Of a DNA stretch of 64,000 nucleotides, positions 48,913 through 60,380 are shown one piece after another. Numbering within the stretch: position 1 is the stretch's first letter; each line of letters starts with the position of its first letter. The DNA comes from Prorocentrum cordatum (Eukaryota; Sar; Dinophyceae; Prorocentrales; Prorocentraceae): NCBI GenBank assembly GCA_963575745.1, contig CAUYUJ010017837.1, positions 1,314,690 through 1,378,689 on the forward strand, given 5' to 3'. The position numbers and the translations under genes were made by a program. The notes beneath the pieces were generated by a model, which did no database searches, was not told the origin of the DNA, and saw only the letters and a list, made by a program, of their open reading frames with translations.

Positions 48913-48935
48913 CTCACCATCATCACCATCACATT
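48627..48935. repeat. TCC/CAT/CAG microsatellite (right half of the YR2 target)
   Basis: Runs of CTC, then CAT with CAG interspersions, then CGT. Same repeat class as 14285-15130 on the other side of YR2. Confidence 0.95.
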
Positions 48936-49317
48936 ACTATCCTCCTGAGGCTCCGAGCCCCGCAGTGCAGGTGGCGGCGCGCGGGCGGAGGGAGGGGCGA
49001 CGGATGGAACTCGAACTGCCGCGTCCTCGCGGGGGCCGCCCGCCCCTGCCGCCGCCCCACAACCACCCCCCGAATGGCCCGCCAGCCCCGCCCCTCCTCG
49101 TCCGCTCCACCCCTCGCCCCCTCTGGCTTCTCCTCATCTCCTTGGGTCATCCTCCAAGCCCTCGCCCCGCCAGTTCGTCAAGCCCTGAACTTGTGGTCGT
49201 GCCAGCGGGGGTGGGGGGGCATGCTGGAACCCAGCATTGGAAACGATGCTGGCCCCTCCATTCGCCCTCCCTCTTCCTAGTCCTCCTCCTCCTCCTTCTC
49301 CTCATCATCACATCCAC
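48936..49317. other. Spacer, no gene seen
   Basis: GC-rich, mostly Arg/Pro frames. Nothing recognised. Confidence 0.4.
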
Positions 49318-49331
49318 CACCCCAATCATCG

Positions 49332-49373
<42 letters not shown>

Positions 49374-49590
49374 CCATCATCATCAACATCATCAATATCG
49401 TCATCAGCATCAGCATAATCATCATCATTCAGCATCATCCGCATCATCATCATAATCATAATCATCATCATCATCGTCATCCCATCGTCGCCATCTTCCT
49501 CAGCATCATCATAATAATCATAATCCTAAACATAATCATAAGCATGATCATCATCATTATCAACATCATCAACATCATCAACATCATCAA

Positions 49591-49626
<36 letters not shown>

Positions 49627-49830
49627 ACTCATAATCATAATCAAAATAATCATCAGCCTTAACATCATCAGCATAGTGATCATCATCAATATCCAGCATA
49701 GTCATCTTCATCTGCACCCCCCTCCTCGTCTTCATCTTCATCCTCATCCTCGTCATCATACGTATCATCACCACCATCCTCATCCCCACCATCCTCATCC
49801 TCGTCCTCATCATCGTTACCACTGCAGCAT
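49318..49830. repeat. CAT/ATAATC trinucleotide microsatellite
   Basis: ATC/CAT runs with ATAATC and CTCATC variants. Confidence 0.95.
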
Positions 49831-50530
49831 CACCACCATCATCATGGTCAGCTTCCTCGTCCTCCCTCCCACCGACCGCCCTCGTGAGCCAGAACTCTCT
49901 CGTGAATGACAACGACACTCCGTAATGATACACGTTCTCGCGAGAAAGAACTATGTTCGTCAACGTGCGCGTGCGAGCGTTTGTGCGCGTGCACTTCCCA
50001 GCATCAATGAGCACCTAGTTTCTTGTGGTGGGGGGGCTACAACGCTGGCGCAACGTATCTATATTGCATTATGATGCATACCAAGTGTTCAGTACGAGTT
50101 CGAATAACAGTTGCCTTTAACAACAAACCTGAAGCTGTCATATAGGACTTGAAGCCTTTTGATAAGACTTGAACCTTACAACTAGACGCCAACTGCTACT
50201 ATAGGACGCGGAAAGATGACATAACATCCACGGCGTACTATAGCAACCTCTGGCCCTCAAGATGCGGGGGAATCGGCCCCCGGGCTGTTGGGGGGGTTGC
50301 GAGGCTCGCCCACCGTTCGGGCTGGCCCCGAAGGAAGCGCGCCTGCCCAGCCCGCCCAGGCCCTCAGGGTGACCAGGGGGCCTGGAGGAGACCCAGACTT
50401 GCAACAAACGCACCCCTGGTGGGCCGAAACCCGCTGTCCCCGCCGCGCTGGCCCAAGGGCCCTCCCGGGTGGCCGCGCTCGCAGCGGGGCGATTAAAGCC
50501 CCGAGGGGCATTCCTACATTTTGACAGTCC
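49831..50530. other. Spacer, no gene seen
   Basis: Includes a cluster of diverged CTTGAA..TTTTGATA/AGACTTGAA words near 50147-50175. No coding or RNA feature recognised. Confidence 0.35.
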
Positions 50531-50537
50531 ATTTGAC

Positions 50538-50592
50538 ACGTTCCTCCTCCTCCTCCTCCTCCTCCTCCTCCTCCTCCTCCTCCTCCTCCTCC
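50538..50592. repeat. TCC trinucleotide microsatellite
   Basis: About 17 uninterrupted CTC triplets. Confidence 0.95.
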
Positions 50593-50599
50593 TTCCGTT

Positions 50600-51170
50600 C
50601 CTCCTGCACCGCGGTGGCCCGACTGCTGACATGTGGCTACACGAGCGCCTGGTTCTGCAGGGCAAAGATGCTGATGGCGTCACTCTGTTAGCTTCATTCA
50701 AGGTTTGCCGGTTCCCGACAGGCTAGTGGCGATCGGCAATGGGCCTGCCGACGAGCTTGCTAACGAAGCTGCCTAGCGGTCTTGTGATCGTGTTCTAGAT
50801 GGTGCCAGGCCGCTCGACGCGGGAGCTAGGGATTCCACGGCATCTGTCGGGCAGGAACGGCCCTTGCATAGTCTCCTGGACTCTCCCCCCCAAGCCCTCC
50901 CCGTTAGCCGCCGAGCGGCCGAAGACGGGGCGCACAGGCCCAAGGAGGCTCCAACGAGCCCTCTGTGGCAATAAGCACTGTATTGTGCGCGCGGGCTCGA
51001 GGTCGACTTGTGCCTTATGCTACGTGGTTGAATGTCGGAGGTGAGGGGGTGAGATCGAATTGGAACGGAGAGCCCCCCTACCGGGAAATCGGTTTCGGTT
51101 TCGTGTTCGTGCGTGCCGCGCGTGCGTGCGAGGCGAAGCTGCGTGGGCGGGCGAGAAGAGAGTCTCTTCC
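50600..51170. other. Spacer, no gene seen
   Basis: Moderate GC. Short frames without recognisable motifs. Confidence 0.35.
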
Positions 51171-51620
51171 GGCTGAGGCGCGGCCGGACCAAATGATTCC
51201 TGACCGGGGGCGGGTGGGGAGCGGTGTCGCGTTGGTGTCCCGCCTCCGGCTGAGGCGCGGCCGGAACAAATGATTCATGACCGGGGGCCGGTGGGGCGCG
51301 GTGTCCCGCTGGTGTCCCGCCTCCGGCTGAAGCGCGGCCGGACCAAATGATTCCTGACCGGGGGGCGGTGGGGCGCTGTGTCCCGCTGGTGTCCCGCCTC
51401 CGGCTGAGGCGCGGCCGGACCAAATGATTCCTGACCGGGGGCCGGTGGGGCGCGGTGTCCCGCTGGTGTCCCGCCTCTGGCTGAGGCGCGGCCGGACCAA
51501 ATGATTCCTGACCGGGGGCCGGTGGGGCGCCGTGTCCCGCCTCGGGCTGAGGCGCGGCCGGACCAAATGATTCCTGACCGGGGGCCATGGGGCGCGGTGT
51601 CCCGCTGGTGTCCCGCCGGT
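51171..51620. repeat. 77-bp minisatellite, about six copies
   Basis: GGCTGAGGCGCGGCCGG starts at 51171, 51248, 51325, 51402 and 51479 (exact 77-bp period) and at 51545 after a shortened 66-bp unit. Each unit has CCAAATGATTCCTGACCGGG and ends in GGTGTCCCG. The last GTGTCCCG words pass directly into the ATG array that follows, so the two repeats share a word. Confidence 0.95.
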
Positions 51621-51949
51621 GTCCCGTCGGTGTCCCGATGATGATGATGATGATGATGAGGAGGATGATGATGATGGTGGTGGTGATGAGAATGATGATG
51701 CTGTCGATGATGTTGACGATGATGATGATTATAATGATGGTGATGGTGGTGATGATGATGGTGTCCCGATGGTGATGCTGATGATGATGATGATGTTGAC
51801 GATGTTGATGATGGTGATGGTGATGATGATGGTGTCCCAGTGATGATGATTATGATGATGTTGCTGATGATCATGGCGTCCCGATGATGATGATGATGAT
51901 GATGATGATTATCATGATGATGTTGATGATGATGAGATGATGAGATGGT
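51621..51949. repeat. ATG/GATG microsatellite with GGTGTCCCGATG words (left half)
   Basis: GAT triplets punctuated by GGTGTCCCGATGATGATG. The same composite repeat resumes at 55322, beyond the LINE insertion. Confidence 0.9.
51932..51949. repeat. LINE target site duplication, left copy
   Basis: ATGAGATGATGAGATGGT, repeated exactly at 55304-55321 on the other side of the LINE. The target is low complexity, but the AGATGATGAGATGG word is not the general period of the array. Confidence 0.8.
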
Positions 51950-52089
51950 CCCCCCTCGGCGGACGGCGTGCGTCGCACAGCCCCCGCTCTGGGCAGGGGG
52001 AGGCACCCAAGCCCGCGATGCAACCTGGACCCGCACGACAACTGGGAGCACCAGGGCAACCAAGAGCCGCACGGGGACAACGGCACCCC

Positions 52090-52850
52090 TTAGGCAAGCC
52101 TAAAGGGCCGCTGCCCGCCCAGGAGGCACCACGGGTTTAGGCCCCACCCCTGCCCCTCGCGCCCGAAGCAGCGCCCTCGCCCCGCTCGCCGGGCGCCGCG
52201 GCCTCGCGCCGCTCTCGGGAGCGGTTCCGCGGCCGCCCTCGGCCTGCCAGGCGGGCGGGCTCCCCCAGCACCGCGCTTCTCGTTGGGTGGAGCCCGCCCT
52301 CGTCGGAGACGGCGCAGCCCCTCCAGCTGGCGCTCCGACGCTCGGCGCAGGCAGGGCTCGGCCAGCCCCATCGCGCGCGCCGAGCCAGCGCTGCAGCCGC
52401 GCGCGTTGCAGAAGACCGCCGGGCCCGCCTGCGTCAGGATGTGCGAGTCGTGGAGCGCCGCGTTCCACCAGGCTGGCTGCCCGACGGCGGCTGGGCCGAC
52501 AACGGGGGCCTCCGCTCCAGCGGCGCGCGCCTGGCCCCGGCCTCGGCCTCCGCCACGACCGCGGCCTCGCCGTCCTGGCCCTGGCGGGGCGGGGGGCGGC
52601 GGAGGCGCCTCGGCGGCGGCTGACACCTCCGCTGCGGCGGACCCTCCGGCCAGCGTTCCCCCTGGGCTGGCAGCGCCCGCCCCCTGCCTCGGCGGCCCCT
52701 CCTCGCGGGCGGGCTCGCCCCCGCCGCCGCCCTCAGCCTCTTCGCGAGGGCGTGCCGCCAGCGCGGCGGCCACCAAAGCGAGGGCGGCTGCTCCCGTCGC
52801 TCCCGCGCCGTCGCCCGAGCCTCCGCTGCGGGCGGCCACTCGGCCCCCTG
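52090..52850 (-). pseudogene. LINE C-terminal region, shifted frame
   Basis: After the RNase H frame loses sense near 52850, the coding sense appears to continue one frame over with a Gly/Pro/Arg-rich linker. Then come ALHDSHILTQAGPAVFCNARG and GLAEPCLRRASERQLEGLRR. The 'H.L...GP.VFC..CG' type segment is one I associate with the C-termini of dinoflagellate LINE proteins; here the second Cys pair is degenerate. Stop at 52090. Confidence 0.5.
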
Positions 52851-55303
52851 CGCGGGGGTGCCGGCGGCGGCGCAGACCCAGCAGCTCCAGCAGACCGTCT
52901 CGCCCAGCAGCAGCGCCGTGCCATGGCGGTCGCAGGCGCGGAATGCGCAGTTGGGCCCGCCGACCCCGCAGGCTGCCATTGGGCGCTGTCGGCAACCCGC
53001 CCATGCGCACCTGATCGCCTCAAGGCCAGGCGCCTCGAAGCCGTCGGCCGCCCGCAGCAGCGAGTCGCCCTCCTGCATAGCCTCTCCCAGCCAGTCGGAG
53101 ACGCCTTTGGCGAGGCTCTCCGCGAGGTCCACCATGTCGAGCCGCGCCTGCGGGACGCCGTGGAGAGCGGCTCCCTCCTCGGCTCGGCTGCCTGCCCTGG
53201 CGTTGCCCGCGCGCTGTCTGTCCGTGATGAGGCCGTCGCGGACGTGCTGCTCCGTCGCGTGCGCCTTCACCTTGCAGACCCGCACCATGGTGACGCCGCA
53301 GTCCTCGACGAGCTGCCAGAACTGCACCCACAGCTCGCGGCAAGGCCGCCCCCACTCCAGACACCAGCGCTTGCCGGAGGCCCAGCCGTCGTGCACCATC
53401 GCCGAGTCGGTGTAGAGGACGAGCGGCCCGATGCCGCCTCGCAGGGCCTCCACTGCCGCCTGCAGCTCCCCGGCCCCGCTGTCCTGGGGGAGCGGCCAGG
53501 CCACGTTGCCCCGCGCCGAACTGCGCCCCGAGTCGTCAGCCCCCCACGTCGCGACCGCCGCCCAGCCCGCGCGCGCCAACACCTTGCCCCTGGAACGGAA
53601 GGCGGAACCGTCAAGGAAGACCTCACGCTCGAAGACTGACCCTGGGTGCGTGCCCGACCGCCTCACCAGCGTGTGAGCGAAAGGCAACGGCGCCCCTGCT
53701 CGCGGGTCGGGCACCAGCCCGCGCGACTAGATGTGGTGCTCCTGGCCTGTGTCGGGCTCCGCCCTCTCCGCCTCTTGCAGCAGCTCGAAACTGGCCCCGT
53801 CTGCCTTCTGCTGCCTCCGCGGCCCGTCGAGTGCTGGGCAGCGCCAAGCCAGGTGTCGGACCGCGCCCGCCCCGTCGCGCCCCCGCGGGCAGCGGGCCGA
53901 GGAGGCGAGCGGAGGGGTGGCCCGCGCTCTCCGCGCGACCGGCCACAGGCAGCCCACCAAGGCGTTGCGTGCCGAGGAGCTGCAGGCCGCCAGCCTCGCC
54001 GTCACTTTCTTGGACAGGAAGCCGCAACGAATGCTGGCGACGGCCCCGCCGCCTCGCAGAGCCTCCAACTCCTCATGATGGTCTGCCGCGTCACGCCAAA
54101 GCTGCCTGTGCAAGCCTGCCTCAACGATGCTCTGCAGGGCGTGGCGGCTGCTGGCCATGAGATCCACCTCGCGGCCGAGGTCGCCCCGCAGCGCCCAGAC
54201 TGAGGCCATGCGCCAGCCGAGCCGCGAGCACGCAAGCAGCAAGGCGCCCGCGGGGCCCGACCCGGGGAGCTTGGCCAGGCCCCCCTCCTGGGCCAAGCGC
54301 TGCGCGCCCACGAAGGCGCTCAGGATGGCGCGGCGGCCCTCCAGGCGCTCGGCCAATTGCAGAGCCTTCGCCCACGCGTCCAGCGGCTGGAAGGCGTGCT
54401 GGAACAGGGGGTCGTGGCGGACCGACTCCGAGACCAGGAAGCTCAGCGCAACCGACCTCCCAGGAGCGCTGCCGAACAGCATGGCGGCGACCTTGCTGCG
54501 CCACGCCTGCAGCCTCCGCTCAGTCCAGGCCATAGCCCCGCAGCCGTAATCCGTGGCTGGCAGCGAGCCGCTGATGACCAGCCGCTTGGCGCAGGGGATG
54601 TGCCCTCGCCTCGCCTGCAGCACGCGGTCCACCTGCTCCGTCGCCTTCGCGAGGCGGCCGGCGGCGACCGCCGAAGCGCCCGAGGCGGCGCCGTAATCGA
54701 TCCCGAGGTTCCGCGCCTCCGCTGACTGCTTCAGCTCGCCCTCGTTGACGATGCCCACCAGCGCAGCGCGGAGGGCGGCCGTCGTCGCGAGCACCTCGGA
54801 TTTCGATCGCGAGACGACGCAGCCCATGTCCGCCTCCAGGCCGCGGATGAAGTCGCCCGCCGCTCCGCCGAGGAAGTGGGCCACCTTCCAGAACTCGCCC
54901 GCCATCCGCAGCGAGCAGTCGTCGAACATGATGGCGCAACGTACCTCCTTCCAGCGGCGGCGATGTTCGGCATCCAGGACCATCATGGCGCACCTCAGGA
55001 GCCTCCCCGCGTGGCTGCAGCCCGCAATGAGGCCGCTCGAGAGGTAGAAGCACTCCGAGCTCACGACCCCGTCAATGACAAGGTGCCGCGCGCCCGAATA
55101 GACGCGGATGGCGGCCTGCACCAGCTGCTCGGGATAGCCCATGTCGAGCCCCCGCCGCTGCGCCATCGCCAGGCTTACCACCTCGTAAGCCTTCCAGAGG
55201 TCTAGGAGCACGCAGCCTACCGAGAGGCCCTGTGCACGGCTGGCCTCGTTGTGCAGGGCCTGCCACCAGACGGCCTCCGCCGAGGCACGTCCTTTCCCTC
55301 CCC
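52830..55303 (-). pseudogene. LINE reverse transcriptase and RNase H, one frame with a single in-frame stop
   Basis: The RT part has VLLDLWKAYEVVSLAMAQRR (motif A), SGLIAGCSHAGRLL, IMFDDCSLRMAG (motif C with FDD) and LPATDYGCGAMAW. It then runs to HHI and a TAG stop at 53727-53729. The same frame continues without other stops as SRGLVPDP and an RNase H: EVFLDGSAF (first Asp), GAGELQAAVEAL (Glu), LVLYTDSAMVHDGW (Asp), RVCKVKAHATEQHV, then a Cys-rich stretch (AACGVGGPNCAFRACDRHG). RNase H after RT is known in several LINE clades. The single TAG may be a mutation or a readthrough site; the 5' truncation makes the copy inactive anyway. Confidence 0.75.
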
Positions 55304-55321
55304 ATGAGATGATGAGATGGT
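55304..55321. repeat. LINE target site duplication, right copy
   Basis: ATGAGATGATGAGATGGT, identical to 51932-51949, directly following the 5' (truncated) end of the LINE. Confidence 0.8.
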
Positions 55322-55860
55322 GATGATGGTGATGGAGATGATGATGATGATGATGGTGTCCCGATGATGATGACGAGGTTGATGATGATGATGATGTTGA
55401 TGATGATGGTGATGATTATGGTGTCCCGATGATGATGATGTTGATGATGGTGATGATGACGATAATTGTGTCTGGATGATGATGATCATGTTGATGATAA
55501 GGATGATGATGAGGAACTGATGATGATGTTGGCGGTGGTGACCCGATGATGGTGATGATGATGCTGATGCTGCTGATGATGATGGTGTCCCGATAATGGT
55601 GATGATGGTGACGATGATGATGGTGTCCCGATGATGATGATGCTGATGATGACGTTGTTGATGATGATGGTGTCCCGACGATGATTATGTTGATGATTTT
55701 GTGCATGATGATGATGGTATGATGATGATGATGGTGTTCTGATGATGGTGGTGATGGTGTCCCGATGATGATGATGGTGATGGTGCTGTTGATGATGATG
55801 ATGAAGTGATGATGATGATGATTCCCCAATGATGATGATGTTGATGACGTTGGTGACGAT
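55322..55860. repeat. ATG/GATG microsatellite with GGTGTCCCGATG words (right half)
   Basis: Continuation of the array at 51621-51949, with at least five GTGTCCCGATGATG words. The two halves were one array before the LINE inserted. Confidence 0.9.
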
Positions 55861-55885
55861 GATGATGACGATGATGATGACGTTG

Positions 55886-56122
55886 ATTGTGAGATCGATT
55901 GGGACATCGATAGTGAGATCGATAGCGAGACCAAATGTGAGATCGATTGTGAGATCGATAGTGAGATCGATTGTGAGTACAATAGTGACATCGATTGTGA
56001 GATCGATCGAATGAAATAGATCGAGTGAGATCGATTGTGAGATCGATCGAGTGAGATCGATCGAGCGAGACCGATAGTGAGATCGATTGTGAGATCGATA
56101 GTGAGACCGATCGAGTCAGACG
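55886..56122. repeat. GTGAGATCGAT(T/A) 12-bp tandem repeat
   Basis: About 18 units alternating GTGAGATCGATT and GTGAGATCGATA, with ATCGATCGA variants. Each unit contains GATCGAT, giving a dense series of palindromic GATC/ATCGAT sites. No coding signal. Confidence 0.95.
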
Positions 56123-56152
56123 TTGGTTCCTCCCCCCCCCCGAACCTCCTTA

Positions 56153-56911
56153 TCACCCGAAGGGTGGTCGTATAGGTACGTATTCAAATGTCTTCGACGC
56201 GCGGCAGCAGCGCCATCGCAAACCCCTCCCCTCCTCCTCCTCCTCCTGCTCCTCCTCCTGCTCCTCCTCCTCCTCCTCCTCCTCCTCCTCCTCCTCCCTG
56301 AAGGGCCATCGACCTCCCTCCCACCCCCAGCAGCGGGCAGCGGAAGATGGGGCCCCGACCAGCCGTCCTCCTGCCTTCGCATGCGAGGGACTCATATGCA
56401 ACCTCGAAGCCCTAAACTTCGTATTCGGGGGGGGGTTCTTCAGGGGGGTGGGAGTTGGGGGACGAAAACATGCAGGTCTTACGCAAGAAGACATGGCGAC
56501 CTTACGCCGCACCTTACCTGGGCCGCCAGCGTGGTACACCGCGTAGAGAAGGAGGGCTAACGAGCGAGTGTCCACGCAGTCGACCAAGTGTCTTCCGCCA
56601 CTCATTTGGAGAGCTTCCACTACAGATTCGGGCAGATACGGCAAGAGGCCTGAACCCGCAGCCAAGGAGCCTCTCGGGTCTGACTACGACAAGGCAGGGG
56701 TCGGCGAATCAGCTCATCTAGCTAGCCTTCCCACCGTCTCCCGGCGCCAGAGGCGCTCGTGCATCGCGGCAAGCACCCAGCGGCGCGGGACGGAAACCAG
56801 CTGCACGCAGAAGATGCCGTACCCCCCTTTCACTGCGACACCCCTCTTCGTAAGACGCCAGCCATGACCGGGATACCATCGGACCAGAACTAATCCGAAA
56901 ATCTCTGACAT
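56153..56911 (-). CDS. Possible unrecognised gene pieces (low confidence)
   Basis: Two frames in the same phase have ordinary composition: GHGWRLTKRGVAVKGGYGIF with RRWVLAAMHERLWRRETVG (56911-56714), then LPYLPESVVEALQMSGGRHL with LALLLYAVYHAGGPGKV (56665 onward). A TGA lies between them. The second frame runs into a TCC microsatellite (56235-56300, Glu-rich), so its end is not genuine. It could be two exons or a decayed gene. No family recognised. Confidence 0.25.
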
Positions 56912-57494
56912 CCAGAATCTACATCGAGCGCCGCGGCCTATCTGCTATCTGGAGAGCTCCGTAACGCTCTGAGAACGCTCTGGGACCTTTGGAGCTATGT
57001 ATCCTGGTCCTAGTTTCATCACCGCGGGGGTCGCTGAGGGGATTGAGGTGTCGAAGTGGATGCTCAGCTGGGCTGAACTATCTGGCCAAATGAGTGGTAC
57101 ATCAGACCTGAGCGGTTTAGGGTGGTTGTTTGCTGTTTTTGTTGCAGAACGTGTCCTGAATGGTTTAAGGTGACTCCGCTTCGTGGCTCCGCCCACGTAG
57201 CCCGCATGTGCCCCCCCGTAAAACCCTTGAGGCACTGGCAACCCGTTAATTAGCACTGCCAGGCCAGACAACATTCACCTAAACATCCACGTATAACCCC
57301 CTTGTCCCCTTGGTAATCCAAGCGGTAATCCAAGTACCTCTGCCTGAATTCGTCCGACCTCCCCTCCTCTTGTGCCAACCCTCCGCGTCCCGATATTGGG
57401 GCCTCGAACACGAATACCCTCTGGCCCGCATAGGGCGACCCTCGAGGCCGTCGGGAGGGGGGGTAGAAAGTAATTCACGGAAGCTGTTGGTCGT
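56912..57494. other. Spacer, no gene seen
   Basis: Includes the near-repeat GGTAATCCAAGCGGTAATCCAA (57310-57331). No coding or RNA feature recognised. Confidence 0.35.
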
Positions 57495-57615
57495 CCCCAT
57501 GGCGCCCAACAGCGCGTCCAATAGCGCGCAAAGCGGACGCAACGCATCTCCCTTGAATGGCGCTGTTGGGCGCTGTCTGGGCGCTACTCGGCGCCACTGA
57601 GCGCTATTGGGAGCG
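57495..57615. repeat. Fold-back region with nested inverted repeats
   Basis: GCGCCCAACAGCGC (57502-57515) is perfectly complementary to GCGCTGTTGGGCGC (57560-57573). CCAATAGCGC (57518-57527) is complementary to GCGCTATTGG (57602-57611). The two pairings interleave, so a single simple hairpin is not the only fold. It could be a palindromic mobile remnant or a GCGC-rich satellite. Confidence 0.65.
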
Positions 57616-58249
57616 GCGCGCGCGTGCGCCTGTTATCCAATGCAAGGCGGGCGGGGGGGGGTCCCTTCCGTCCGATCCAGGCTCGGCAGAGGTACACGGG
57701 GTGGACAGCTAGAGAGCTTCTGTCGCGGCCCACAGCGCGCGCAGGTCGGTGGGGCAGCACAGGGCCACTGCACATCAAGTTGATACACAGCTCGAAACGC
57801 ACACACAGACAAAAACACTCCCGCCGCGATTTGCTCGAGGCGCAAAGGGGGTCTTGGGCTGCACCCGCCGAGAGCCCTCCCGTTCGCGCGGAGCCCCGCG
57901 CCCCCAAAGCGGACGCGAGAGCCCTCCGCGGCACGGGCCGCGGCGGAGCGCGGGGGGGGGGGGCGGGCGCCGCGCCGCCGGCCGCTCCCCCCCCCCCCGA
58001 GAGAGCCTCGTCTGGCCCCATCTCGGCTTGGGGAAAGCGCAAAGCAGAATCAGTCAGCATCGAATCGGGAAATCGGGTCGAATCGAAGTGTACGTCGGAT
58101 CGGGGTGCATCCGCGCGGAGTCGAAATCGAATCGGGTCAGCTGCGGCAGAATGCATAACAACGCCATGCAAACAGCGGGCCGAAACGGATCGTCAGAGCA
58201 TCGGAATCGAATCGGATCGGACCGGCCTGAGGACATCATGACGACCCTC
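57616..58249. other. GC-rich spacer, no gene seen
   Basis: C- and G-runs. From 58040 on, many TCGAATCGG / GAATCGGATCGG words form a weak GAATCGG short repeat. No supported gene. Confidence 0.4.
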
Positions 58250-58600
58250 CCCCCACCATCCCTGTCAAAAAATACAAACCGCGCTCTGCCTCCTCTTTTG
58301 GAGCATGCGCGGCCAACCCGATGCGCCCCCCCCACCATCCCTGTCAAAAAACAATGCAAAGTACACTTTTGGGCAACGTCTCGAGTCATGTTCGTGAGGC
58401 CCGCGAACACTTTGTAGCGTTTTTGACAAGGACGGCGGGTGTGCCCGCATATTCCCTGTCGAGCGCAGGACTATGACAAAAAACAATACAACATGCACCT
58501 CGCGGGTAAAACTGGACCATGCGCGGCCATCCCGCGATCACTGTTACATGGTTTTAGACAGGGACCGCGGGGGTGGTGGCACGTGGCCTGCTATGCGCAG
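58250..58600. repeat. Cluster of direct and inverted copies of CCATCCCTGTCAAAAAA
   Basis: CACCATCCCTGTCAAAAAA occurs at about 58255 and 58334. TATGACAAAAAACAATACAA (58471) and the reverse-oriented TTTTTGACAAGGAC (58422) and TTTAGACAGGGACCG (58552) are related. CATGCGCGGCCA..CCCG precedes two of them. Probably diverged copies of an about 80-bp element. Confidence 0.5.
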
Positions 58601-58689
58601 GCCCACCAGACACAATGATGGGCATCGGCTTTCGAGAAGGATGGCGGGGGCCGACATGCTTCCCGATGTGTGCTGTCACGTGCGCAAGC

Positions 58690-58885
58690 GCATCTGACGC
58701 ACTCTGCACGTGCCCCGAACATGGCGCACCTGGCGCGGCTGGAGTGTGCGGCACACCTGGCGCACTCGTAGTACATGGCGCATCTGGTGTACCAGGCGTG
58801 CCTGGCACGCTCGGGCCCCAGGGGTGCCTGGCGCGCGTGGCGCCCCTGGCACGCGTGGCGCACCTCGCCCAAGCATCGCGCACCT
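58690..58885. repeat. Short GGCGC/CTGGCACG periodic repeat
   Basis: Words such as CACCTGGCGC, GTGCCTGGC and GGCGCGCGTGGCGC recur every 9-18 bp. The plus-strand frame through it gives a Gly/Val/Pro collagen-like translation with no start context I trust. Confidence 0.6.
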
Positions 58886-59054
58886 GAGGTCGGCGTTGGT
58901 TCCCAGTAGCTGTCCATCCAAAGATGACCGCTGAACATGCTCAGGTTCGTGTGTTAGATACTTATGTGTTTGGAGGGCGGGTGGGAGTGAGCTAGACGGT
59001 TTGCGGGCGGGTGGGTAGCTTGACCCTTCCTTGGGCCCGGACGGGGGGTCCCCC

Positions 59055-59690
59055 GAGGGGATGGGGCGCCCAAGATGACCCAAGATGCCTCCAAGAGCGC
59101 CTCGGAGAGCCCAAGATGAGCTCCAAGATCGCTCAAGACATCCCAAGATGCCTCCAGATGGCTCCCAAAATGCTCCAAGAGGCCCCAAGACCGCTCGAAG
59201 ACGGCTCCAAGTGGCCAAAGAGCTTCTTAACGAGGCCCCGAAGAGGCCAACATCCTTACAAACCTTAAGAAAATCATGTGTGTGTGTGTTGCTTTCTCGC
59301 CTTCTCGCTTCTGGCGGCCATCCGAGGTCTCAAGATGGCTCCAAGATGGCCGAAAAAGGCCCCGGGAGAGACCCAAGAGAACCCCAAGACGGCACCCAAG
59401 AGCGCCCAACAGCGCTCCAAGAGCGCCCCAAGAAGCGACTTCTGCGGCTCCCAGAGGAGGACGGGGATTGAGGAACCCCCCTTTTGCAATCGATGTCCTT
59501 CAAGATGGCCCTAAGAGTGCCCCAGAAGCCCCCAAGCGCCCTCCAAAAGGGCCCCAAGAGGCGCCCAGACAGGCCCAAGAGGCACCCAAAAGGCCTCCAA
59601 GAGGCTCCCAAGAGGCCAACAAAAGGCCCCCAAGAGGCCTCAACAGTATCCTGGAAGCAACCAGGACGCTCAAAAAACCCCCTGGGCTCG
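59055..59690 (+). repeat. AAGAGGCCCC-type block with AT-rich core
   Basis: CCCAAGATG / CCAAGAGG / CCAAGACGG units every 10-13 bp. The AT-richer core near 59250-59330 (CCTTAAGAAAATCATGTGTG..) separates two arrays. Minus- and plus-strand frames are Pro/Lys/Arg or Trp/Gly/Leu low complexity. Confidence 0.75.
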
Positions 59691-59699
59691 CCGAGATGT

Positions 59700-60380
59700 G
59701 CCTCCTCCTCCTCCTCCTCCTCCTCCTCCTCCTCCTCCTTGTCCACTGCCACCACAACTCACCATCACCACCACCACATCAACAAAAATACCACCACTAC
59801 CACCACCACCACAATCTACCACACCACTACCACCACCGCCACAACCACCACCTCTACCAGTTGCACAACCCACCACCGCCACCACAAACCACCAAAACAC
59901 CACCTCCACCACCACCACCACCACCACCACCGCAAACCACTACCACCACCACCACAACCCACCACCACCAAAAACCACCACCACAACACCACCACCCCAC
60001 CACAACCACCACCACTACAACTCACCATCACCACCACCACCACAACAACTCACCACCACTACCACCACCACCGCAATCTACCACACCACCACCACCACCA
60101 CAACCACCACCACAACCAGCAGCACAACCCACCACCACCACCACAAACCACCACACCACCACCACTACCACCACCGCCATCACCACCACCACCACCTCCA
60201 CAAACCACCGACACCACCACAAACCACCACCACCACCACAAACCACCACCACACCACCGCCAAAGCACCACCACCACCACCACCCACCACCGCCAAACCA
60301 CCACCATCATAAACCACCACCACCACCACCACAACCACCACCACCGCCACCACCGCAACCCACCACCGCCACCACCACCG
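59700..60380. repeat. CTC then ACC/CAC trinucleotide microsatellite
   Basis: CTC run at 59700-59740, then CCA/CAC/ACA triplets with AAA and ATC variants to about 60380. Long open frames on both strands (His/Pro/Thr or Val/Gly/Trp) are artefacts. Confidence 0.95.

Larger units (their letters stand above)
51950..55303 (-). mobile_element. 5'-truncated non-LTR (LINE-type) retrotransposon, 3,354 bp
   Basis: Flanked by an 18-bp perfect duplication in a GATG microsatellite. On the minus strand it starts inside the RT domain (SAEAVWWQALHNEAS), the usual result of incomplete target-primed reverse transcription. It continues through RT, RNase H and a C-terminal region to about 52090, then a short 3' tail ending in a C/G run without poly(A). 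No endonuclease is present because of the truncation. Confidence 0.85.

Noticed and set aside
51171-51620. CRISPR-like array of regular repeats
   Set aside because: The 77-bp units are contiguous and similar throughout, with no unique spacers or cas genes; it is a minisatellite.
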